64,000 nt of DNA from Paragordius varius (GCA_964247055.1 OZ176056.1:9238001-9302000), one strand, 5' to 3'; shown: positions 13,811 through 26,735, numbered from the stretch's first letter. Numbers and translations: made by a program. The notes: a model not told the origin generated them from the letters alone.

Positions 13811-16458
13811 ATGTTGCCCAATAACTTTTTAGTGTTTCCAACAATCAAACATATATTTTTATCAATCAAATAATTTTTCCAACAATCAAAATATGTTGCC
13901 CAATAACTTTTTAGTGTTTCCAACAATCAAACATATATTTTTATCAATCAAATAATTTTTTCAACAATCAAGTTATGTTGCCCAATAACTTTTTAGTGTT
14001 TTCAACAATCAAACATATATTTTTATCAATCAAATAATTTTTCCAACAATGAAAATATGTTGCCCAATAACTTTTTAGTGTTTCCAACAATCAAACATAT
14101 ATTTTTATCAATCAAATAATTTTTTCAACAATCAAGTTATGTTGCCCAATAACTTTTTAGTGTTTCCAACAATCAAACATATATTTTTATCAATCAAATA
14201 ATTTTTCCAACAATCAAAATATGTTGCCCAATAACTTTTTAGTGTTTTCAACAATCAAACATATATTTTTATCAATCAAATAATTTTTTCAACAATCAAG
14301 TTATGTTGCCCAATAACTTTTTAGTGTTTCCAACAATCAAACATATATTTTTATCAATCAAATAATTTTTCCAACAATCAAAATATGTTGCCTAATATCT
14401 TTTTAGTGTTTTCTACAATCAAACATATATTTTTATCAATGAAATAATTTTTCCAACAATCAAAATATGTTGCCCAATAACTTTTTAGTGTTTCCAACAA
14501 TCAAACATATATTTTTATCTATCAAATAATTTTTCCAACAATCAAAATATGTTGCCTAATAACTTTTTAGTGTTTTCAACAATCAAACATATATTTTTAT
14601 CAATCAAATAATTTTTCCAACAATCAAAATATGTTGCCCAATAACATTTTAGTGTTTCCAACAATCAAACATATATTTTTATCAATCAAATAATTTTTCC
14701 AACAATCAAAATATGTTGCCTAATAATTTTTAGTGTTTTCAACAATCAAACATATATTTTTATCAATCAAATAATTTTTCCAACAATCAAAATATGTTGC
14801 CCAATAACATTTTAGTGTTTTCAACTATTAAACATATATTTTTATCAATCAAATAATTTTTCCAACAATCAAAATATGTTGCCCAATAACATTTTAGTGT
14901 TTCCAACAATCAAACATATATTTTTATCAATCAAATAATTTTTCCAACAATCAAAATATGTTGCCCAATAACATTTTAGTGTTTCCAACAATCAAACATA
15001 TATTTTTATCAATCAAATAATTTTTTCAACAATCAAGTTATGTTGCCCAATAACTTTTTAGTGTTTTCAACAATCAAACATATATTTTTATCAATCAAAT
15101 AATTTTTCCAACAATGAAAATATGTTGCCCAATAACTTTTTAGTGTTTCCAACAATCAAACATATATTTTTATCAATCAAATAATTTTTCCAACAATCAA
15201 AATATGTTGCCCAATAACTTTTTAGTGTTTCCAACAATCAAACATATATTTTTATCAATCAAATAATTTTTTCAACAATCAAGTTATGTTGCCCAATAAC
15301 TTTTTAGTGTTTTCAACAATCAAACATATATTTTTATCAATCAAATAATTTTTCCAACAATGAAAATATGTTGCCCAATAACTTTTTAGTGTTTCCAACA
15401 ATCAAACATATATTTTTATCAATCAAATAATTTTTTCAACAATCAAGTTATGTTGCCCAATAACTTTTTAGTGTTTCCAACAATCAAACATATATTTTTA
15501 TCAATCAAATAATTTTTCCAACAATCAAAATATGTTGCCCAATAACTTTTTAGTGTTTTCAACAATCAAACATATATTTTTATCAATCAAATAATTTTTT
15601 CAACAATCAAGTTATGTTGCCCAATAACTTTTTAGTGTTTCCAACAATCAAACATATATTTTTATCAATCAAATAATTTTTCCAACAATCAAAATATGTT
15701 GCCTAATATCTTTTTAGTGTTTTCTACAATCAAACATATATTTTTATCAATGAAATAATTTTTCCAACAATCAAAATATGTTGCCCAATAACTTTTTAGT
15801 GTTTCCAACAATCAAACATATATTTTTATCTATCAAATAATTTTTCCAACAATCAAAATATGTTGCCTAATAACTTTTTAGTGTTTTCAACAATCAAACA
15901 TATATTTTTATCAATCAAATAATTTTTCCAACAATCAAAATATGTTGCCCAATAACATTTTAGTGTTTCCAACAATCAAACATATATTTTTATCAATCAA
16001 ATAATTTTTCCAACAATCAAAATATGTTGCCTAATAATTTTTAGTGTTTTCAACAATCAAACATATATTTTTATCAATCAAATAATTTTTCCAACAATCA
16101 AAATATGTTGCCCAATAACATTTTAGTGTTTTCAACTATTAAACATATATTTTTATCAATCAAATAATTTTTCCAACAATCAAAATATGTTGCCCAATAA
16201 CATTTTAGTGTTTCCAACAATCAAACATATATTTTTATCAATCAAATAATTTTTCCAACAATCAAAATATGTTGCCCAATAACATTTTAGTGTTTCCAAC
16301 AATCAAACATATATTTTTATCAATCAAATAATTTTTTCAACAATCAAGTTATGTTGCCCAATAACTTTTTAGTGTTTTCAACAATCAAACATATATTTTT
16401 ATCAATCAAATAATTTTTCCAACAATGAAAATATGTTGCCCAATAACTTTTTAGTGTT
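13811..16458 (+). repeat. Tandem duplication, 1311-bp period (16 monomers)
   Basis: The stretch 13811-15121 repeats at 15122-16432, and the match continues for about 26 bp into a third partial copy. Shared rare markers keep the shift of 1311 bp: AATATCTTTTTAGTG at 14394 and 15705, CAATGAAAATATG at 14047 and 15358, and TAATAATTTTTAGTG at 14721 and 16032. Sixteen 82-bp units would be 1312 bp. No differences between copies were noticed at the sites compared, so the event looks recent. Confidence 0.85.
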
Positions 16459-17700
16459 TTCAACAATCAAACATATATTTTTATCAATCAAATAATTTTT
16501 CCAACAATCAAAATATGTTGCCCAATAACTTTTTAGTGTTTTCACACTATTAAACATATATTTTTATCAATCAAATAATTTTTCCAACAATCAAAATATG
16601 TTGCCCAATAACATTTTAGTGTTTTCAACTATTAAACATATATTTTTATCAATCAAATAATTTTTCCAACAATTAAAATATGTTGCCTTATAACATATTT
16701 TTGGGTTTCCAACAATCAAACATATATTTTTATCAATCAAATATCTTTTCCAATAATCAAAATATGTTGCCTAATAACTTTTTAGTGTTTTCAACAATCA
16801 AACATATATTTTTATCAATCAAATAATTTTTCCAACAATCAAAATATGTTGCCTTATAACTTTTTAGTGTTTCCAACAATCAAACATATTATCAATCAAA
16901 TAATTTTTCCAACAATCAAAATATGTTGCCTAATAACTTTTAGTGTTTCCAACAATCAAACATATATTTTTATCAATCAAATAATTTATCCAACAATCAA
17001 AATATGTTGCCTAATAACTTTTTAGTGTTTCCAAAAATCAAACATATATTTTTATCAATCAAATAATTTTTCCAATAATCAAAATATGTTGCCCAACTTT
17101 TTAGTGTTTTCAACAATCAAACATATATTTTTAACATTCAAATAATTTTTACAACAATCAAAATATGTTGCCCAACTTTTTAGTGTTTCCAACAATCAAA
17201 CATATTATCAATCAAATAATTTTTCCAACAATCAAAATATGTTGCCTAATAACTTTTTAGTGTTTTCAACAATCAAACATATATTTTTATCAATCAAATA
17301 ATTTTTCCAACAATCAAAATATGTTGCCTTATAACTTTTTAGTGTTTCCAACAATCAAACATATTATCAATCAAATAATTTTTCCAACAATCAAAATATG
17401 TTGCCTAATAACTTTTTAGTGTTTCCAACAATCAAACATATATTTTTATCAATCAAATAATTTATCCAACAATCAAAATATGTTGCCTAATAACTTTTTA
17501 GTGTTTCCAAAAATCAAACATATATTTTTATCAATCAAATAATTTTTCCAATAATCAAAATATGTTGCCCAACTTTTTAGTGTTTCCAACAATCAAACAT
17601 ATATTTTTAACATTCAAATAATTTTTCCAATAATCAAAATATGTTGCCCAACTTTTTAGTGTTTCCAACAATCAAACATATATTTTTATCATTCAAATAA
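16459..17700 (+). repeat. Satellite domain: irregular and shortened units
   Basis: This stretch contains several aberrant units: one with ATATTTTTGGGTTTCC near 16690, units with CATATTATCAATC (about 16880, 17200 and 17360) that have lost about 6 bp, and units with GCCCAACTTTTTAG that have lost a few bases. A block is repeated 475 bp apart (GCCTTATAAC at 16851 and 17326). Confidence 0.75.
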
Positions 17701-20700
17701 TTTTTACAACAATCAAAATAAGTTGCCTAATAACTTTTTAGTGTTTCCAACAATCAAACATATATTTTAATCAATTAAATAATTTTTCCAACAATCAAAT
17801 ATGTTGATTAATAACTTTTTAGTGTTTCCAACAATCAAACATATATTTTTATCAATCAAATAATTTTAACAATCAAAATATGTTGCTTAATAACTTTTTA
17901 GTGTTTCCAACAATCAAACATATATTTTTATCAATCAAATAATTTTAACAATCAAAATAAGTTGCCTAATAACTTTTTAGTGTTTCCAACAATCAAACAT
18001 ATATTTTTATCAATCAAATAATTTTAACAATCAAAATATGTTGCTTAATAGCTTTTTAGTGTTTCCAACAATCAAACATATATTTTTATCATTCAAATAA
18101 TTTTTACAACAATCAAAATAAGTTGCCTAATAACTTTTTAGTGTTTCCAACAATCAAACATATATTTTTATCAATCAAATAATTTTAACAATCAAAATAT
18201 GTTGCTTAATAACTTTTTAGTGTTTCCAACAATCAAACATATATTTTTATCATTCAAATAATTTTTACAACAATCAAAATAAGTTGCCTAATAACTTTTT
18301 AGTGTTTCCAACAATCAAACATATATTTTTATCAATCAAATAATTTTAACAATCAAAATATGTTGCTTAATAGCTTTTTAGTGTTTCCAACAATCAAACA
18401 TATATTTTTATCATTGAAATAATTTTTACAACAATCAAAATATGTTGCCTAATAACTTTTTAGTGTTTCCAACAATCAAACATATATTTTTATCATTCAA
18501 ATAATTTTTACAACAATCAAAATAAGTTGCCTAATAACTTTTTAGTGTTTCCAACAATCAAACATATATTTTATCAATCAAATAATTTTAACAATCAAAA
18601 TATGTTGCTTAATAACTTTTTAGTGTTTCCAACAATCAAACATATATTTTTATCATTCAAATAATTTTTACAACAATCAAAATAAGTTGCCTAATAACTT
18701 TTTAGTGTTTCCAACAATCAAACATATATTTTTATCAATCAAATAATTTTAACAATCAAAATATGTTGCTTAATAGCTTTTTAGTGTTTCCAACAATCAA
18801 ACATATATTTTTATCATTCAAATAATTTTTACAACAATCAAAATAAGTTGCCTAATAACTTTTTAGTGTTTCCAACAATCAAACATATATTTTAATCAAT
18901 TAAATAATTTTTCCAACAATCAAATATGTTGATTAATAACTTTTTAGTGTTTCCAACAATCAAACATATATTTTTATCAATCAAATAATTTTAACAATCA
19001 AAATATGTTGCTTAATAACTTTTTAGTGTTTCCAACAATCAAACATATATTTTTATCAATCAAATAATTTTAACAATCAAAATATGTTGCTTAATAACTT
19101 TTTAGTGTTTCCAACAATCAAACATATATTTTTATCATTCAAATAATTTTTACAACAATCAAAATAAGTTGCCTAATAACTTTTTAGTGTTTCCAACAAT
19201 CAAACATATATTTTTATCAATCAAATAATTTTAACAATCAAAATATGTTGCTTAATAACTTTTTATTTTTCCAACAATGAAACATATATTTTTATCATTC
19301 AAATAATTTTTACAACAATCAAAATAAGTTGCCTAATAACTTTTTAGTGTTTCCAACAATCAAACATATATTTTAATCAATCAAATAATTTTTCCAACAA
19401 TCAAATATGTTGCTTAATAACTTTTTAGTGTTTCCAACAATCAAACATATATTTTTATCATTCAAATAATTTTTACAACAATCAAAATATGTTGCCTAAT
19501 AACTTTTTAGTGTTTCCAACAATCAAACATATATTTTTATCATTCAAATAATTTTTACAACAATCAAAATAAGTTGCCTAATAACTTTTTAGTGTTTCCA
19601 ACAATCAAACATATATTTTTATTTTTAACAATCAAAATATGTTGCTTAATAACTTTTTAGTGTTTCCAATAATCAAACATATATTTTTATCAATCAAATA
19701 ATTTTTCCAACAATCAAATATGTTGCGCAATAACTTTTTAGTGTTTCCATCAATCAAACATATATTTTTATCAATCAAATAATTTTAACAATCAAAATAT
19801 GTTGCTTAATAACTTTTTATTTTTCCAACAATGAAACATATATTTTTATCATTCAAATAATTTTTACAACAATCAAAATAAGTTGCCTAATAACTTTTTA
19901 GTGTTTCCAACAATCAAACATATATTTTAATCAATCAAATAATTTTTCCAACAATCAAATATGTTGCTTAATAACTTTTTAGTGTTTCCAACAATCAAAC
20001 ATATATTTTTATCATTCAAATAATTTTTACAACAATCAAAATATGTTGCCTAATAACTTTTTAGTGTTTCCAACAATCAAACATATATTTTTATCATTCA
20101 AATAATTTTTACAACAATCAAAATAAGTTGCCTAATAACTTTTTAGTGTTTCCAACAATCAAACATATATTTTTATTTTTAACAATCAAATATGTTGCTT
20201 AATAACTTTTTAGTGTTTCCAATAATCAAACATATATTTTTATCAATCAAATAATTTTTCCAACAATCAAAATATGTTGCCCAATAACTTTTTAGTGTTT
20301 CAACAATTAAACATATATTTTTATCAATCAAATAATTTTTCCAACAATCAAAATATGTTGCCTAATAACTTTTTAGTGTTTTCAACAATCAAACATATAT
20401 TTTTATCAATCAAATAATTTTTCCAACAATCAAAATATGTTGCCTAATAACTTTTTAGTGTTTTCAACAATAAAACATATATTTTTATCAATCAAATAAT
20501 TTTTCCAACAATCAAGTTATCTTGCCCAATAACTTTTTAGTGTTTCAACAATTAAACATATATTTTTATCAATCAAATAATTTTTCCAACAATCAAGTTA
20601 TCTTGCCCAATAACTTTTTAGTGTTTCAACAATTAAACATATATTTTTATCAATCAAATAATTTTTCCAACAATCAATAAATGTTGCCCAATAACTTTTT

Positions 20701-23700
20701 AGTGTTTCCAACAATCAAACATATATTTTTATCAATCAAATAATTTTTCCAACAATCAAAATATGTTGCCTAATAACTTTTTAGTGTTTTCAACAATAAA
20801 ACATATATTTTTATCAATCAAATAATTTTTCCAACAATCAAAATATGTTGCCTAATAACTTTTTAGTGTTTTCAACAATTAAACATATATTTTTATCAAT
20901 CAAATAATTTTTCCAACAATCAAAATATGTTGCCTAATAACTTTTTAGTGTTTTCAACAATTAAACATATATTTTTATCAATCAAATAATTTTTTCAACA
21001 ATCAAAATATGTTGCCTAATAATTTTTTAGTGTTTTCAACAATCAAACATATATTTTTATCAATCAAATAATTTTTACAACAATCAAAATAAGTTGCCTA
21101 ATAACTTTTTAGTGTTTCCAACAATCAAACATATATTTTTATCAATCAAATAATTTTAACAATCAAAATATGTTGCTTAATAACTTTTTAGTGTTTCCAA
21201 CAATCAAACATATATTTTTATCAATCAAATAATTTTTCCAACAATCAAAATATGTTGCCTAATAACTTTTTAGTGTTTTCAACAATAAAACATATATTTT
21301 ATCAATCAAATAATTTTTCCAACAATCAAAATATGTTGCCTAATAACTTTTTAGTGTTTTCAACAATTAAACATATATTTTTATCAATCAAATAATTTTT
21401 TCAACAATCAAAATATGTTGCCCAATAACTTTTTAGTGTTTTCAACAATCAAACATATATTTTTATCATTCAAATAATTTTTACAACAATCAAAATAAGT
21501 TGCCTAATAACTTTTTAGTGTTTAAAACAATCAAACATATATTTTTATCATTCAAATAATTTTTACAACAATCAAAATATGTTGCCTAATAACTTTTTAG
21601 TGTTTTCAACAATCAAACATATATTTTTATCAATCAAATAATTTTTACAACAATCAAAATAAGTTGCCTAATAACTTTTTAGTGTTTCCAACAATCAAAC
21701 ATATATTTTTATCAATCAAATAATTTTAACAATCAAAATATGTTGCTTAATAACTTTTTAGTGTTTCCAACAATCAAACATATATTTTTATCAATCAAAT
21801 AATTTTTCCAACAATCAAAATATGTTGCCTAATAACTTTTTAGTGTTTTCAACAATAAAACATATATTTTATCAATCAAATAATTTTTCCAATAATCAAA
21901 ATATGTTGCCTAATAATTTTTTAGTGTTTTCAACAATCAAACATATATTTTTATCAATCAAATAATTTTTCCAACAATCAAAATATGTTGCCCAATAACT
22001 TTTTAGTGTTTTCAACAATCAAACATATATTTTTATCATTCAAATAATTTTTACAACAATCAAAATAAGTTGCCTAATAACTTTTTAGTGTTTAAAACAA
22101 TCAAACATATATTTTTATCATTCAAATAATTTTTACAACAATCAAAATATGTTGCCTAATAACTTTTTAGTGTTTCCAACAATTAAACATATATTTTTAT
22201 CATTCAAATAATTTTTACAACAATCAAAATAAGTTGCCTAATAACTTTTTAGTGTTTCCAACAATCAAACATATATTTTTATCAATCAAATAATTTTAAC
22301 AATCAAAATATGTTGCTTAATAACTTTTTAGTGTTTCCAACAATCAAACATATATTTTTATCAATCAAATAATTTTAACAATCAAAATATGTTGCTTAAT
22401 AACTTTTTAGTGTTTCCAACAATCAAACATATATTGTTATCAATCAAATAATTTTAACAATCAAAATATGTTGCTTAATAGCTTTTTAGTGTTTCCAACA
22501 ATCAAACATATATTTTTATCATTCAAATAATTTTTACAACAATCAAAATAAGTTGCCTAATAACTTTTTAGTGTTTCCAACAATCAAACATATATTTTAA
22601 TCAATTAAATAATTTTTCCAACAATCAAATATGTTGCTTAATAACTTTTTAGTGTTTCCAACAATCAAACATATATTTTTATCAATCAAATAATTTTAAC
22701 AATCAAAATATGTTGCTTAATAAGTTTTTAGTGTTTCCAACAATCAAACATATATTTTTATCAATCAAATAATTTTAACAATCAAAATATGTTGCTTAAT
22801 AACTTTTTAGTGTTTCCAACAATCAAACATATATTTTTATCATTCAAATAATTTTTACAACAATCAAAATAAGTTGCCTAATAACTTTTTAGTGTTTCCA
22901 ACAATCAAACATATATTTTTATCAATCAAATAATTTTAACAATCAAAATATGTTGCTTAATAACTTTTTATTTTTCCAACAATCAAACATATATTTTTAT
23001 CATTCAAATAATTTTTCCAACAATAAATAAATGTTGCCCAATAACTTTTTAGTGTTTCCAATAATCAAACATATATTTTTATCATTCAAATAATTTTTCC
23101 AACAATCAATAAATGTTGCCCAATAACTTTTTAGTGTTTCCAACAATCAAACATATATTTTTATCAATCAAATAATTTTTCCAACAATCAAAATAAGTTG
23201 CCTAATATCTTTTTAGTGTTTCCAACAATCAAACATATATTTTAATCAATCAAATAATTTTTACAACAATCAAGTTATCTTGCCCAATAACTTTTTAGTG
23301 TTTCAACAATTAAACATATATTTTTATCAATCAAATAATTTTTCCAACAATCAAAATATGTTGCCTAATAACTTTTTAGTGTTTTCAACTATTAAACATA
23401 TATTTTTATCAATCAAATAATTTTTACAACAATCAAGTTATCTTGCCCAATAACTTTTTAGTGTTTCAACAATTAAACATATATTTTTATCAATCAAATA
23501 ATTTTTCCAACAATCAAAATATGTTGCCCAATAACATTTTAGTGTTTTCAACTATTAAACATATATTTTTATCAATCAAATAATTTTTCCAACAATCAAG
23601 TTATCTTGCCCAATAACTTTTTAGTGTTTCAACAATTAAACATATATTTTTATCAATCAAATAATTTTTCCAACAATCAATAAATGTTGCCCAATAACTT

Positions 23701-24527
23701 TTTAGTGTTTCCAACAATCAAACATATATTTTTATCAATCAAATAATTTTTCCAACAATCAAAATATGTTGCCTAATAACTTTTTAGTGTTTTCAACAAT
23801 AAAACATATATTTTTATCAATCAAATAATTTTTCCAACAATCAAAATATGTTGCCTAATAACTTTTTAGTGTTTTCAACAATTAAACATATATTTTTATC
23901 AATCAAATAATTTTTCCAACAATCAAAATATGTTGCCTAATAACTTTTTAGTGTTTTCAACAATTAAACATATATTTTTATCAATCAAATAATTTTTTCA
24001 ACAATCAAAATATGTTGCCTAATAATTTTTTAGTGTTTTCAACAATCAAACATATATTTTTATCAATCAAATAATTTTTACAACAATCAAAATAAGTTGC
24101 CTAATAACTTTTTAGTGTTTCCAACAATCAAACATATATTTTTATCAATCAAATAATTTTAACAATCAAAATATGTTGCTTAATAACTTTTTAGTGTTTC
24201 CAACAATCAAACATATATTTTTATCAATCAAATAATTTTTCCAACAATCAAAATATGTTGCCTAATAACTTTTTAGTGTTTTCAACAATAAAACATATAT
24301 TTTATCAATCAAATAATTTTTCCAACAATCAAAATATGTTGCCTAATAACTTTTTAGTGTTTTCAACAATTAAACATATATTTTTATCAATCAAATAATT
24401 TTTTCAACAATCAAAATATGTTGCCTAATAATTTTTTAGTGTTTTCAACAATCAAACATATATTTTTATCAATCAAATAATTTTAACAATCAAAATATGT
24501 TGCTTAATAATTTTTTAGTGTTTCCAA
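17700..24527 (+). repeat. Satellite domain: shortened TTTTAACAATC units
   Basis: Many units read AATTTTAACAATC where the consensus has AATTTTTCCAACAATC, a 3-bp loss that gives 79-bp monomers. These often precede GTTGCTTAATAAC and alternate with TTTTTACAACAATC-AAAATAAGTTGCC units. Local duplications include a 554-bp displacement (CTTTTTATTTTTCC at 19260 and 19814) and an 866-bp match at 20555-21420 and 23558-24423, displaced by 3003 bp. The transposon at 24531 inserted into this variant family. Confidence 0.8.
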
Positions 24528-24530
24528 TAA
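24528..24530 (+). repeat. Left target-site duplication (TAA)
   Basis: TAA directly precedes the CACTG end of the inserted element and is repeated at 27090-27092 after its other end. The uninterrupted paralogous site at 27570-27572 has this TAA once, so it is a true 3-bp duplication and not a chance match. Confidence 0.9.
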
Positions 24531-24899
24531 CACTGTGCAACAAATTTTATCCTTTTCTTTTAGACCAGAGTGAAAATTACGACATCTTATAGAGAATTTT
24601 TTTCTGAAAATAATGATATATTTAATATTTTCCTAGCACTTTTTCACGAGCCGCTAAAAGGTTTCAAAAATCCAAAAACCATCAAAAATGCCTGTTTTTG
24701 TAACCCTATAACTTTTTGAATTATATAGCTTATTATATTTTTTTGGGGGGATATTACAAATTATATTTTAAAATTCATGTAACATTTTAAAATTTTTAAA
24801 AGTCTCTACTACTTTTTGATTATTTGGAAAAAACGAAACTTAGCTCCAAAAAAATAGCGTTTCAAAACAATGAAAAATTAGGAGACATACTGGCATCAT
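24531..24899 (+). repeat. Left terminal inverted repeat
   Basis: This arm pairs with 26736-27089 read in reverse complement. Matching landmarks include TTTAGACCAGAGTGAAAATT, CATCTTATAGAGAA, CCGCTAAAAGGTTTCAAAAA, CCTGTTTTTGTAACCCTATA and AAAGTCTCTACTACTTTTTG. By eye about nine bases in ten agree, with a few small indels: this arm is about 10 bp longer near its outer end, and has a GGGGGG run near 24745 where the other arm has a broken form. Similarity fades after GGCATCAT at 24892-24899. Confidence 0.88.
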
Positions 24900-24982
24900 T
24901 TGATTGACAGCTTTTCATTATACATTACTAAAATAATAAAATTTAATTGCTTTTTTATAAATATGAAAAATAGTATATATAT
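24900..24982. other. Transposon interior, left segment
   Basis: This is AT-rich sequence between the end of the left inverted repeat and the first TTAA-flanked miniature element. I see no open frame, repeat or signal in it. Confidence 0.6.
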
Positions 24983-25026
24983 TTAACACTTGGATACAAC
25001 ACACTCATTTTAGTCCTTCGATTCTT

Positions 25027-25044
25027 GGGGTAGTTGGATACCCC
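25027..25044. repeat. Left subterminal palindrome of miniature element copy 1
   Basis: GGGGTA, a 6-bp loop GTTGGA, then TACCCC. The same palindrome with a different loop occurs near the right end (25517-25534). Its position next to the terminal repeat suggests a transposase-recognition role, which is inference. Compared with copy 2 this copy lacks about 4 bp just outside the palindrome (GATTCTTGGGG against GATTCAAATTGGGG). Confidence 0.75.
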
Positions 25045-25516
25045 AGGCCTTTTTAAAAACTAATACTTTAAAAAGTATGGAAATATTCAAAACCATGGCA
25101 AAATTTTGCACTTATATAACATTTATAAATCGAAATATATAAAAAATTTTCAAAAATACTTGATATTACTTATTTTAAGCTAAATCCAAAGGTAAAAATT
25201 TCGTCAACGTGACATGTGTCAAATTGTAAAATTAAAAAATAATACAAAATACACCGCTTTTTCTATTTAATGTTAGATGTTTATATAAAATAAGCTTTAT
25301 TTTTACCTTTAAAATCAAATGAAGACGATATTTTGAAAAAATTTTGTAAAATAAAAATGGCGTCGAAGTATTTTGAGATGGAACTTTTTTTTCAAAACAA
25401 AATTTTATCAAGATATTTTGGCATATTTATATAATTTTTATCAAGATAGAAGCATAAATTTAAATTGGGACCGTTTCCTTCTGTATTTTTTAAAAATATT
25501 AATTTAAATTTAGTCT

Positions 25517-25534
25517 GGGGTATTTAGATACCCC
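25517..25534. repeat. Right subterminal palindrome of miniature element copy 1
   Basis: GGGGTA, loop TTTAGA, then TACCCC, lying 16 bp inside the right end. It pairs in design with the left palindrome and is present in both copies of the element. Confidence 0.75.
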
Positions 25535-25554
25535 AATTTGAATCGAAGTGTTAA

Positions 25555-26080
25555 TGTTATAATAATAAATTTAATAAAATGATAATATTTTTAAATTTAT
25601 TAATGTTAATGGATAATAAACTCTTGTGTTTGAATTAATATTATAAGATTTTTAGTAATATTTCAATTATGTTATTATATATTTTTGTTATTATTTTAAA
25701 GTAAATTTATTTATAAACTACTAAGGTTTTAAAAAATTTAATACAGAAATGATTAAATATATAAATATATTAAAATATTTTTAATTAAGACACAATATAC
25801 GAATATATTTATTATGAAAGAAAAAAACAAATGAGTGCCTTTTTTGCTCTGTTAGTTCAACATTTCAGTTTATATTTATTTGCATGTTTATATTTTTATT
25901 TGTTGAAAAAAACTTTCGTATATTAAAAAACAAAATATCATGATTCATATAATCACGTACAATACATAATAAATAAATTTGCATGTTTAAAAGTATTTCT
26001 TATTTATAAATAATATATATCAAATTAATATTATATATTTATTATTTTATTAATTATACTATAAATATACTAATTTATTC
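25555..26080. other. Transposon interior, central segment without genes
   Basis: This is about 526 bp of very AT-rich sequence between the two miniature elements. It has runs of ATATAT and TTTATT type and a short repeat, TTTGCATGTTTA, near 25878 and 25979. I see no open frame of note, RNA gene or recognisable transposase remnant on either strand. It is probably the original internal part of the larger transposon, but it could include decayed material from another element. Confidence 0.6.
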
Positions 26081-26127
26081 TTAACACTTGGATACAACAC
26101 ACTCATTTTAGTCCTTCGATTCAAATT

Positions 26128-26145
26128 GGGGTAGTTGGATACCCC
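26128..26145. repeat. Left subterminal palindrome of miniature element copy 2
   Basis: GGGGTA, loop GTTGGA, TACCCC, the same stem and loop as in copy 1. Conservation of this hairpin while the body has diverged suggests it matters for movement of the element. Confidence 0.75.
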
Positions 26146-26632
26146 AGGCCTGTTTAAAATCAAATACTTTAAAAAGTATGGAAGTATTCGAAACCATGGC
26201 AAAATTTTGCACTTATACAACATTAATAAACCGAAATATATAAAAAAATTTATTCAAAAATACTTGATATTACTTATTTTAAGTTAAAACCGAAAGGTAA
26301 AAATTTCGTCAACGTGACATGTGTCAAATTGTAAAATTAAAAAATAATACAGAATAAACCGCTTTTTATATTTCTATCAATGTTAGATGTAAATTATATA
26401 AAAAATTAGCTTTAGTTTTACCCTTAAAATTAAATAAAGACGATATTTTGGAAAAAATTTTTAAAATAAAAATGGCGTCGAAGTAGTTTGAGATGGAACT
26501 TTTTTTTCAAAACAAAATTTTATCAAGATATTTTGGCATATTTATATAATTTTTATCAGGACAGAAGCATAAATTTAAATTGGGACCGTCTCCTTCATTA
26601 TTTTTTTAAAAATTTCAATTTAAATTTAGTCT

Positions 26633-26650
26633 GGGGTATTTAGATACCCC
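26633..26650. repeat. Right subterminal palindrome of miniature element copy 2
   Basis: GGGGTA, loop TTTAGA, TACCCC, at the same distance from the right end as in copy 1. Confidence 0.75.
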
Positions 26651-26670
26651 AATTTGAATTGAAGTGTTAA

Positions 26671-26735
26671 AATTAATATTTACATTTTTTAATTAAACAT
26701 GATATTTTTCCATTTTGTTATGTATAAAAAATGGT
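26671..26735. other. Transposon interior, right segment
   Basis: A short AT-rich stretch between miniature element copy 2 and the right inverted repeat. I see no feature in it. Confidence 0.55.

Larger units (their letters stand above)
1..24530 (+). repeat. 82-bp satellite array, left block
   Basis: This is a head-to-tail array of an AT-rich monomer, all in one orientation. The period is read directly: the unit boundary CCCAATAAC at 1 recurs at 83 and then about every 82 bp. Landmarks in each unit are, in order, CCCAATAACTTTTTAGTG, TTTCCAACAATCAAACATAT, TTTTATCAATCAAATAATTT and a second TCCAACAATCAAA followed by ATATGTTG. Consensus composition is about 23% GC with no CpG. Units differ by substitutions and by 1-10 bp indels, and variants cluster in domains. 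No gene, RNA gene or regulatory site is supported. The open frames of 60-100 codons in it are satellite translation: 82 is not a multiple of 3, so the frame shifts with every unit and stops recur. A role in heterochromatin or a centromere is possible but is inference only. Confidence 0.97.
24983..25554 (+). mobile_element. TTAA-flanked miniature element, copy 1 (piggyBac-like)
   Basis: A 564-bp element (24987-25550) begins CACTTGGATACAACAC and ends AATCGAAGTG, flanked by TTAA at 24983-24986 and 25551-25554. TTAA targets are the hallmark of piggyBac-type elements; Kolobok-like elements also use TTAA. The ends are asymmetric: the right end inverted reads CACTTCGATTCAAATTGGGG, while the left has CACTT, about 25 other bases, then TTCGATTC. 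Just inside each end is a stem-loop GGGGTA-6 bp-TACCCC. A 25-codon open frame at 25357-25434 is not kept in copy 2, so the element is non-coding. It lies inside the larger transposon. Confidence 0.82.
26081..26670 (+). mobile_element. TTAA-flanked miniature element, copy 2 (piggyBac-like)
   Basis: A 582-bp second copy (26085-26666) in the same orientation as copy 1, flanked by TTAA at 26081-26084 and 26667-26670. It aligns with copy 1 over its full length with scattered substitutions and small indels, by eye about nine-tenths identical. It keeps the fuller left terminal repeat TTCGATTCAAATTGGGG and both GGGGTA...TACCCC palindromes (26128-26145 and 26633-26650). No coding frame is conserved between the copies: the ATGGCGTCGAAG start seen in copy 1 meets a stop at the fifth codon here. 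Confidence 0.82.

Noticed and set aside
1-24530. CRISPR-like array of direct repeats
   Set aside because: The repeats abut with no unique spacers; all parts of the 82-bp period are repetitive. The base composition and the nested eukaryotic transposons also argue against it.
25357-25434. Small open frame of 25 codons starting ATGGCGTCGAAG in the miniature element
   Set aside because: The second copy has a stop at the fifth codon and the frame is short and of low complexity, so it is not a conserved gene.
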